DNA of 11,618 nt. It comes from CAYYGL01 sp964471235 (GTDB lineage Bacteria > Calditrichota > Calditrichia > RBG-13-44-9 > J075). Below are positions 1 through 6,109 of the stretch, piece after piece; position 1 is the stretch's first letter; the number at the start of each line of letters is the position of its first letter. Under the pieces are notes generated by a model that was given only the letters and a program-made list of their open reading frames with translations, ran no database searches and was not told where the DNA came from. Location of the stretch: positions 1 through 11,618 of the forward strand of contig CAYYGL010000154.1 of the NCBI GenBank assembly GCA_964471235.1. The letters run 5' to 3'. The position numbers and the translations under genes are program-made.

Positions 1-1925
1 TCACGTTTGAAGACAGCGGGGAGTTAATTACTGCCGCTTACCGCCTGGGAGTTCCCCATGAACCCGGTTACCCCCTCTTCACCCTGTTGGGGAGAGTCTT
101 CACCTTCCTGCCTTTGGGAACGGTCGCCTATCGCCTCAACCTGATGTCCGCTTTTTTAACAGCCCTGGGAGCCCTGTGGTTAAGCTGGACTGTTGTTTTG
201 ATTATCGAGGACATTTTTCCTCATGACATTACCTTTCCGGGCAGCCTGGTGAAATATGGTGCTGCCGTAGCCGCAGGGCTGTGGATGACCACCGCTTATG
301 AAACCTGGGAACAGTCAATCATCACCGAAGTGTATGGATTGAACGCCATGTTTACCACCCTGCTGCTTTACCTGGCAGTTCGTTGGAAGCAAACCCGTCA
401 TCCAGGCGACCGAATGCGCTTTTACCTTCTGATGTGCTATGGAATGGGATTAACGTTTAGCAACCACACCACCTCATTAATGTTTTTGCCGATATTGTTT
501 GGTTTCGCTTTTTTGGTTGACCGGGGCTTCATTCTGAATCTCAGAAATATTCTAAGAGGGCTCCCGATGTTACTGCTCGGGCTAACGCCATATATATACC
601 TTCCCATCGCCTCCACGCGCAATCCCTTCATGGATTGGGGGAACCCGGAGAATTGGACCAATTTCTGGCGCACGGTCATGCGCCACCAATATGGTTTAAA
701 CGAGGCGCACTCCTGGGGAAAATTTGGGGATCAATTTGCTGCCTATCTAAATTTTTTACTCACCCAATGGCAGCCGTGGGTGCTTCTCTTCGCCCTCATT
801 GGTTTGACCGCCCTGGGGATTGTTGGCAGCCGCCTCTCCAATGGGAAAAAGCCCGCTCAATCGCGGACAGTCTCATCCAAATCATCAACAAAAAAACCAA
901 ATCAACAGACTGTTTCCCGCCCTTATTTTTATCTCTCCCTGTTATTTCTTTTATTCGCCGCGCCCCTCACCACATACCTGACCAATTTTGACGTTTCCTT
1001 TCCCAATCCGCGGATTGCTGCGGAAAACAAAGCCCTGGTCTCGGTTTTCTATATTCCATCCTATTGTTACCTGGCACTGCTGATGGGAATCGGCAGCTAT
1101 CTTCTGGCACGAATGCTGCGATCGAACATTATTGCAACATCCCTTGCCACCCTGCTGCTGCTCGGGATGCCGATTCTCAGCGGTGGATATTCCAACTTTA
1201 ACAAGTTAAATATGCGCCAATATTATTTCACGGAAGATTATGCCCACAATTTATTTCAGGTGGTCAGTCCAAACGCTTTAATATTTTGTAATTGGGATCC
1301 GTTTTATTTCCCCCTTAACTATTACCAGTTTGTGGAAGGCAAGCGCCCCGATGTGATCGTTCTGGACCAGCAATTGCTGCGTCGAAGCTGGTATATTCAA
1401 TGGCTAAAAGACCATTACCCGGAGTTGATTGGAATGGCGGAGAAAGAAACCGATGCGTTTTTGATAGCGGTGGCGCCTTTTGAAGCCCATCAACCTTATG
1501 ACGGGGGCATTATCCAGCAAAAATATATAGCGATGATCAATGCATTTATCGACCGGAGCATAGCAGTGGGGCGGGATGTGTATTTCACCTATCTGCCTTC
1601 GCCGGATATGGCGAGCAAATATGAGAAAGAATCGGTACTGGCAGCCTTTAAGTTACAGCCGGTCGGAGCTCCCCTCACCCCGGTGGAAATGGACAGCTTG
1701 CGGTTCCGTCATTTTTTTGATCAAACGATTCATTTGGACCGCATGGCGAAGGTATTTCGTCTGTATTATGGGCAATTATTCTGGGAGAGAGGCAGGGAAT
1801 GCGAGAATAGCGGATACACCGACCAGGCGATTTCTTGTTATTCCCGGGCAGCCGCATTTCTGCAAGATCAACCGATAATTGGGAAGAAAATTCAAGCGGC
1901 TCTTCAACGATTGCATCCCAAGTAG
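1..1925 (+). CDS. DUF2723 family GT-C-like membrane protein, 5' end outside window
   Basis: Multi-pass inner-membrane protein of the DUF2723 (TMEM260-like) family, whose members resemble GT-C protein O-mannosyltransferases; the donor and acceptor here are unknown. The reading frame runs from base 3 without a stop, and the residues before the first possible start (TTG at 87) contain the family signature DSGE followed by AAYRLGVPHEPGYPLFTLLG. The true start therefore lies upstream of the window and the TTG at 87 is internal. About 640 residues are visible. Hydrophobic helices follow one another across roughly the first 400 residues, with the family-typical segment FMDWGNPENW after the central helices. 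After them comes a soluble region with NWDPFYFPLNYYQ and KRPDVIVLDQQLL, also typical of the family. The last 50 or so residues (GYTDQAISCYSRAAAF) look like a single TPR unit. Family assignment is firm; enzymatic activity is inferred. Confidence 0.9.
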   Translation, partial: TFEDSGELITAAYRLGVPHEPGYPLFTLLGRVFTFLPLGTVAYRLNLMSAFLTALGALWLSWTVVLIIEDIFPHDITFPGSLVKYGAAVAAGLWMTTAYETWEQSIITEVYGLNAMFTTLLLYLAVRWKQTRHPGDRMRFYLLMCYGMGLTFSNHTTSLMFLPILFGFAFLVDRGFILNLRNILRGLPMLLLGLTPYIYLPIASTRNPFMDWGNPENWTNFWRTVMRHQYGLNEAHSWGKFGDQFAAYLNFLLTQWQPWVLLFALIGLTALGIVGSRLSNGKKPAQSRTVSSKSSTKKPNQQTVSRPYFYLSLLFLLFAAPLTTYLTNFDVSFPNPRIAAENKALVSVFYIPSYCYLALLMGIGSYLLARMLRSNIIATSLATLLLLGMPILSGGYSNFNKLNMRQYYFTEDYAHNLFQVVSPNALIFCNWDPFYFPLNYYQFVEGKRPDVIVLDQQLLRRSWYIQWLKDHYPELIGMAEKETDAFLIAVAPFEAHQPYDGGIIQQKYIAMINAFIDRSIAVGRDVYFTYLPSPDMASKYEKESVLAAFKLQPVGAPLTPVEMDSLRFRHFFDQTIHLDRMAKVFRLYYGQLFWERGRECENSGYTDQAISCYSRAAAFLQDQPIIGKKIQAALQRLHPK

Positions 1926-1947
1926 ACAACTGTGTTCCTCAACTTTC

Positions 1948-1973
1948 TGACAAATTATAATTGTCTTTTGTCA
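1948..1973. repeat. Inverted repeat TGACAAA-12-TTTGTCA
   Basis: A perfect 7-bp inverted repeat (TGACAAA at 1948-1954, TTTGTCA at 1967-1973) with a 12-base AT-rich spacer. A nested shorter pair, GACAA (1949-1953) and TTGTC (1961-1965), lies inside it. It sits 23 bases after the stop of the DUF2723 gene and about 180 bases before the PP2C-like gene. With no GC-rich stem and no long T run it is a poor terminator. A protein-binding operator for the downstream gene is possible. The function is not established. Confidence 0.35.
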
Positions 1974-2151
1974 CGTTAATCGTTAACTTTTAATGATAAT
2001 TTTGATTGGAGAATGTGTGGTAGAACAATATATCGCATAACGGATTTGGTCTTTATCATGGATGATTTCGACGGCAGTATCTCAATTACTCCTGATACGG
2101 CTCCTTGTTTCTGCACCCACTGTCCCCTTTAAACTTTAACGTCGGGCAATT

Positions 2152-4134
2152 ATGACTGTGCAAGCCAAAACAACCCGGTATAAGATCGACTTTGCGGGGA
2201 TATCTGAAAAGAGTTACGGTGTCAGCCATCCCTCCCGGGAAAGTTTTGTAGAAATTTTCGGGAGGGCTGCCAAGTTCCCAAAGGAGCACTCTTTCCTCTC
2301 TACCAATAAAGGACAGTTGTTCATCGTTGCCGATCTGAAAACTCAGCAGCCCCTCGGTGCGGATGTGGTGGAGATGGTTATCAACATCATTCAGGAGAAC
2401 TATTTCTCATATCCCAGCGATGATGCGGCATTCAGTCTTCAACGTGCCTTTGATATTGCCAACCGCCAGCTTTACCAGTATGCACAGACTCATAATTTGC
2501 ACAAAAAATTCGGTATTACCTGCTCCGCCCTGGTACTAAAAGACAAATACGCTTATATCGCTCATGTGGGGGATACCCGGGTTTATCATGTTAGTATCCG
2601 CAAAATTGAACAACTCACTCAGGACCATACCCGGGTGATTGAGTTTTTACCCCCCAAAAACGGCGATACTCAAGAGCACAACGGCGCCCACAAACGTTCT
2701 GTGGTCACCCGCGCCCTGGGAATTCAATTAGGGGTCAAAATTGACACGGTCAACCGCATTCCCATTCATCGGGATGAATATTTCATCCTGTGTTCACCGG
2801 GAATTCGGCACCTGGGGGAAGATAAAATTAAAAATGTGGTATTATCCAGTTCTCCGCAGAACGCCTGTGACCGACTGACCCAATTTGTAGAAGAACGCAC
2901 CGGCCGGAAAGATACCGTCATTCAAATTGTCAAAATCTACAATTTTTACCAGGATGTTGTTTTAGATGAAAACGGGCAATACCAGGTAGCAGACCAGGAA
3001 GCGGAAAGCGAGGAAAGCAGCCATGTCAACAGTTTATCGACCCGCTGGAGCTACTTGCCAATTTACATCATGCTCGTGTTATTAATGGGGATGATAATAT
3101 TTCTGCTGCATAACACGGAATTTACCGATTTTTCCCATTATGTGAAAAAGAAAATGAGGCAATATGATCTACTGAATTATGTGGAATTGGAAGAAGCGTC
3201 CTCTGCGGCGATGGAAGAGATGCAGTTGGCAACAGCCCGGGAATATGTGGCAGCCAATCACCTGAAGGAAGCCGAAGCGATTTATTCAGCCATTTTGAAA
3301 GCCTACCGGGGAAAACATCCCCAGGCACGAGCCGGTTTGATTCAAATCGCATCCACCTACCGGGAACGCGGCGACTATTACCGAAAACGTCATCAATGGA
3401 CCCGAGCCTTACGGTATTACACGGCGGCTTCCCGAATTCTACCGGAAAATCGCACCTTACAAAAACTGATTGCAGATACCCAATCCCACTTACAAACGGA
3501 CGGTCCGGCAGTACTTTCCCAGAACATCACCCGGCATACCGTTCTTCCCCCTCACCCCCCGGAGATTAAGCCGAAAACATCCCTCATCCTTCCGGTGCTG
3601 GCAGATGGATTTTCTCCCAATCAATGGGCTTTGCCCGGATTGGACCGGCAGGTGGATTACGAATTTCGGCATAACAACCTCATTTTTTACGATAATATCC
3701 GAATTAAAAAAGCTTTCCAGAATCAAGTGTTTGATAGTATTGAAGTACAGGTGCAAGCCAAAACCCTATTGGGAAATCCTTCCGGTCGTTACGGCATCAT
3801 CTTCGGACATCAGCTAAATGGGGGCAATCGATTTCGAAAATTTTTTCTCTTTACCATTGATAACCGCGCCCGCTACGCCCTTCAGCAAGTGACGCCTACC
3901 CGGGTACGCATCCTGGTTTCCGGGCAAATCGACCCCGGGATTCAGGGAGGTTACGATGTGGTGCAGCTAAAAGTGAAATGTATTGGGAAATTGATTTTTT
4001 TATACGTGAACGGTCAAGCGATTACGATCTTTGATGCAAAACAGCCGGTGCAGGGTGGTGTGGGTTTATATGTGGACCCCAAGCTGAGTATCGAATTTTC
4101 TCAATTTAAAGTTACGCCTCCGGATTTTCAGTAA
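2152..4134 (+). CDS. Degenerate PP2C-like domain protein with TM helix, TPR-like region and concanavalin-like C-terminus
   Basis: A 660-residue mosaic. Residues about 15-265 follow the PP2C/PPM phosphatase fold: VAD (59-61), GITCSALVL (121-129), GDTRVYHV (140-147), LTQDHT (155-160), VTRALG (185-190), LCSPGI (213-218) and GRKDTVIQIV (251-260). The usual NED is KEH (44-46), DGMGG reads DLKTQ (61-65), and the DG of the motif-8 SDGL is PG (216-217), so several metal-binding positions are gone. One hydrophobic helix lies at about 301-320. A helical region with TPR character (355-445, e.g. EAEAIYSAILKAYRG and WTRALRYYTAASRILP) follows, then a beta-rich domain (495-655) with IFLYVNGQAITIFDA and GGVGLYVD, resembling DUF1080/LamG-like jelly rolls. 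The single helix would put the PP2C-like part in the cytoplasm and the rest outside. The ATG lacks a clear Shine-Dalgarno, but an in-frame stop 13 bases upstream bounds the start. Probably a signalling pseudoenzyme or receptor; the exact role is unknown. Confidence 0.85.
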   Translation: MTVQAKTTRYKIDFAGISEKSYGVSHPSRESFVEIFGRAAKFPKEHSFLSTNKGQLFIVADLKTQQPLGADVVEMVINIIQENYFSYPSDDAAFSLQRAFDIANRQLYQYAQTHNLHKKFGITCSALVLKDKYAYIAHVGDTRVYHVSIRKIEQLTQDHTRVIEFLPPKNGDTQEHNGAHKRSVVTRALGIQLGVKIDTVNRIPIHRDEYFILCSPGIRHLGEDKIKNVVLSSSPQNACDRLTQFVEERTGRKDTVIQIVKIYNFYQDVVLDENGQYQVADQEAESEESSHVNSLSTRWSYLPIYIMLVLLMGMIIFLLHNTEFTDFSHYVKKKMRQYDLLNYVELEEASSAAMEEMQLATAREYVAANHLKEAEAIYSAILKAYRGKHPQARAGLIQIASTYRERGDYYRKRHQWTRALRYYTAASRILPENRTLQKLIADTQSHLQTDGPAVLSQNITRHTVLPPHPPEIKPKTSLILPVLADGFSPNQWALPGLDRQVDYEFRHNNLIFYDNIRIKKAFQNQVFDSIEVQVQAKTLLGNPSGRYGIIFGHQLNGGNRFRKFFLFTIDNRARYALQQVTPTRVRILVSGQIDPGIQGGYDVVQLKVKCIGKLIFLYVNGQAITIFDAKQPVQGGVGLYVDPKLSIEFSQFKVTPPDFQ

Positions 4135-4146
4135 TCCCGTCAGCGT

Positions 4147-4692
4147 TTATCGTTCTCCTTTCCCTTCCGGTAGAAAATTTTTCCAATCCTCACTCTTTTC
4201 CAGCAGGTGGGGACATTTTTTTCGAATTGATTTGAGAACGGCAGCATCTACCTGGGCACCGTGAAGCGTTTTTACCCGCATTAATTGCTGTGGGGTGAGA
4301 TGCTTCGCTCCCCTCAGAAACGTTCGCCATAGAATTGCTTCTCCCAGGTATGCCCAGGAAAAATCCGCCTCCCGAAAATCCGCCCAACTCAAATCGGCAT
4401 TTCGGAAATCCGCCCCGCCCAAAAATGTTTTTCGAAAATCAGCACCAAACAATCTGGCGCCGCCAAATTCCACCCACCCCATTTTGGCTTCCACAAAATT
4501 CGACCAGCTCAAATCCACATCTCGAACAACTGCCCGGGTAAAATCCGCCCCACGAAAATCCCCCCCCCGTAAATTAACACCGGTAAAATCGGCATTTCGA
4601 AAATCAGGCACCACTCCCGGGTTGGCTTTCCGCCATTCATTCCATCTCTCCACTCCTAACCGGATCAGGTGAATGTGTTCATTATCTGCCAT
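4147..4692 (-). CDS. Pentapeptide repeat protein
   Basis: A 181-residue pentapeptide-repeat protein. Central Leu/Phe residues (or Val/Met) recur every five residues from F31 to F126 with no break in phase, mostly with Ala two positions before (A34, A49, A54, A69, A79, A84, A94, A99, A104, A109). That gives about 20 units, enough for roughly five turns of the right-handed quadrilateral beta-helix known for this family. The N-terminal cap (WNEWRKANPGVVPDF) and the C-terminal helical part (LTPQQLMRVKTLHGA, then LKSIRKKCPHLLEK) are usual in bacterial pentapeptide proteins. There is no signal peptide, so it is probably cytoplasmic. It converges with the PP2C-like gene, 12 bases separating the stops. 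Some family members protect DNA gyrase (Qnr, MfpA), but nothing here shows that role. The start ATG has only a weak upstream AGG. Confidence 0.9.
   Translation of the reverse strand: MADNEHIHLIRLGVERWNEWRKANPGVVPDFRNADFTGVNLRGGDFRGADFTRAVVRDVDLSWSNFVEAKMGWVEFGGARLFGADFRKTFLGGADFRNADLSWADFREADFSWAYLGEAILWRTFLRGAKHLTPQQLMRVKTLHGAQVDAAVLKSIRKKCPHLLEKSEDWKNFLPEGKGER
4309..4608 (-). repeat. Pentapeptide-encoding 15-bp imperfect tandem repeat array
   Basis: About 20 imperfect 15-base units encode residues 29-128 of the pentapeptide protein. On the plus strand they appear as repeated AAATCCGCC and AAATCGGC-like words. The repetition keeps other frames open, which explains the spurious open frames on the plus strand here. 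The repeat is protein-level periodicity, not a mobile or CRISPR element. Confidence 0.8.
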
Positions 4693-4817
4693 TACCCATT
4701 GCCTGAGTTTTCATTGAACATTCATGCCGCTTACACTGCGAACATTACCGATTCCGTCTGCGGTCTTTTTACCTCATCTGCCATGTAAGGACTTTCGAAA
4801 CCGACACGGTTCCTGTT

Positions 4818-4847
4818 AAAATAAGCACTTTCCTTTGTCGATGCCAA
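4818..4847 (-). promoter_or_regulatory. Possible sigma70-like promoter for the pentapeptide gene
   Basis: Read on the minus strand, TTGGCA (complement of 4842-4847) lies 18 bases upstream of TATTTT (complement of 4818-4823). The matches to the consensus hexamers are 5/6 and 4/6. It is oriented toward the pentapeptide gene with a leader of about 120 bases. The region is AT-rich, so chance matches are likely. Confidence 0.25.
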
Positions 4848-4974
4848 AAAATAATTGCTGTTGACTGGAATTATCGTCACCGTCGCAAACGATCAAGCTT
4901 TTCCAGCGCCGGGTTCCAAAATGTATAAAATTATTGAAACCTGCCGGATTATCATTTATCTTCTTGCCCCTGTG

Positions 4975-4987
4975 GTGCAATTTGCAC
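4975..4987. repeat. Short palindrome GTGCAA-T-TTGCAC
   Basis: A perfect inverted repeat with 6-base arms around one central T, in the intergenic region between the divergent units. The size and symmetry suit a dimeric regulator's operator. No regulator gene lies next to it, so the assignment is speculative. Confidence 0.3.
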
Positions 4988-5148
4988 GTTTCCTTGCTTA
5001 TTTACCGGTGATGTCATAGAGTGATTTTTGTGAACTTAAGATGTTCTGATTTTTTTTGAAAAAATTGGGAACCCGGGAGAATTTTGATCATTGATAAAAT
5101 ATTACTATTTTTTTACTGACAAAAATGAAGTGCCTCGGAATGTGATTT

Positions 5149-5160
5149 GTAATTAATTAC
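5149..5160. repeat. Perfect 12-bp palindrome GTAATTAATTAC
   Basis: A fully self-complementary 12-mer, 175 bases upstream of the ABC operon's first start codon. It could be an operator for that operon, but AT-rich palindromes of this length also arise by chance. Confidence 0.3.
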
Positions 5161-5327
5161 GGAATCGATTTTTCATGGGGAAGCGGGGAATGAACATAGA
5201 AAAAGGGCAATTCATTTTAACGCAACAACCATTTATCCTCCATAGTTTTATCCAAACCATCCCCCAAACCCGTACCAAAAGTATCTTAACTCTACTACAC
5301 CAAAATCATTTTAAAACATAAACCGAT

Positions 5328-5333
5328 GAGGAG
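5328..5333 (+). promoter_or_regulatory. Ribosome binding site GAGGAG of the ABC ATPase gene
   Basis: GAGGAG lies only two bases before the ATG at 5336 but five bases before the adjacent in-frame ATG at 5339. The second ATG has the more usual spacing, so translation may begin there, making the protein one residue shorter. Confidence 0.65.
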
Positions 5334-5335
5334 TT

Positions 5336-6109
5336 ATGATGAGCGGTTCATCTTCTGAAGTGATGATAGAAGCAAAAGGCTTGAGTAAGTATTACGGTCC
5401 TTTTGTTGCCATCAAAGATGTAACGTTTTCAATACCCCGCGGTCAAATTGCAGCATTTTTGGGTCCCAACGGAGCCGGGAAGACCACCACGATGCGGATC
5501 TTAAGCGGGTTTCTGGCGCCCAGCGAGGGACACGCCGCCATTGCCGGATATGATGTCTTCGGGGAACGGCTGCAAGCCTCCCGGCACCTGGGATATTTAC
5601 CGGAAAACGGTCCCCTGTATGATGATATGACCCCCCTGGAATTGCTGCAATTTTTTGGAGAAGCCCGGGGAATGGAAGAAGGCTATTTGAAAAAGCGAAT
5701 CGATGCAGTTACCGAGGAATGTGCTCTTCACCAGGTGCTGGAAAAACCCATCGGCAAACTTTCCCGGGGGTATCGGCAGCGGGTGGGACTGGCACAGGCG
5801 CTGCTCCATGATCCGGACGTGTTGATCATGGATGAGCCCACCGCCGGATTGGACCCCAACCAGATTCGCGATTTTCGAACCAATATCAAAAAATTGGGCA
5901 AGGAAAAAACCGTTCTGTTGTCCACTCATATTCTACAGGAGGTAAATGCCGTGGCGGACCGGGTTGTTTTCATCCACAACGGTCGCCTGGCATTTGACGG
6001 CACGCCCGAACAATTAATGGAAAACGGCTCCCTGGAAGAGCCATTCTACCGACTGACCGATTACGGAAAAACGGGTGGAACCGCCAAAGCACAGGAGGAA
6101 GCCCGATGA
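5336..6109 (+). CDS. ABC transporter ATP-binding protein, GldA/ABC-2 type
   Basis: Cytoplasmic ATPase subunit of an ABC-2 transporter, 257 residues, a usual length. All nucleotide-binding motifs are intact: Walker A GPNGAGKTT (43-51), signature LSRGYRQRVGLAQAL (142-156), Walker B VLIMDE (162-167), D-loop GLDP (171-174) and H-loop histidine H198. The Q-loop region reads GYLPENGPLYDDMT, with the PEN form seen in GldA and drug-export type ATPases. The gene opens a three-gene operon. Its stop overlaps the next start in ATGA (6106-6109), which suggests translational coupling with the permease fusion. Gliding-motility GldA is the closest named relative by architecture, but this family is widespread in non-gliding bacteria, so I do not assign the symbol. 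The start is either ATG 5336 or, with better ribosome-site spacing, ATG 5339. Confidence 0.95.
   Translation: MMSGSSSEVMIEAKGLSKYYGPFVAIKDVTFSIPRGQIAAFLGPNGAGKTTTMRILSGFLAPSEGHAAIAGYDVFGERLQASRHLGYLPENGPLYDDMTPLELLQFFGEARGMEEGYLKKRIDAVTEECALHQVLEKPIGKLSRGYRQRVGLAQALLHDPDVLIMDEPTAGLDPNQIRDFRTNIKKLGKEKTVLLSTHILQEVNAVADRVVFIHNGRLAFDGTPEQLMENGSLEEPFYRLTDYGKTGGTAKAQEEAR

Larger units (their letters stand above)
4693..5335. other. 643-base AT-rich intergenic region
   Basis: A long non-coding stretch between two divergently transcribed units, the minus-strand pentapeptide gene and the plus-strand ABC operon. It should hold both promoters. Homopolymer-rich AT sequence fills 5041-5115. Two palindromes are listed separately. 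The only open frames are a 32-codon hydrophobic frame (4921-5019) and a 48-codon frame (5175-5321), neither with convincing translation signals. No tRNA, riboswitch or strong hairpin terminator was recognised. I could not identify a convincing promoter for the ABC operon by eye. Confidence 0.6.

Noticed and set aside
2058..2132. 24-codon frame with two close Cys residues upstream of the PP2C-like gene
   Set aside because: No ribosome binding site and too short to judge; it fits chance.
4295..4672. 125-codon open frame on the plus strand opposite the pentapeptide gene
   Set aside because: It is the antisense of the repeat array. Its Lys/Ser/Pro-rich repetitive product follows from the 15-base repeats, while the minus-strand frame gives a textbook pentapeptide protein.
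4921..5019. 32-codon hydrophobic frame, a possible small membrane protein
   Set aside because: There is no Shine-Dalgarno before the ATG and a hydrophobic product is easily produced by AT-rich sequence; not supported without conservation.
5084..5111. TTGATC-16-TATTTT as a promoter for the ABC operon
   Set aside because: Both hexamers match the consensus at only four of six positions in very AT-rich sequence, so it cannot be told from chance.
5175..5321. 48-codon frame just before the ABC ATPase gene
   Set aside because: It has no properly spaced ribosome binding site, no family resemblance and AT-rich intergenic-like composition; it probably overlaps the operon's leader. Kept only as part of an intergenic finding.
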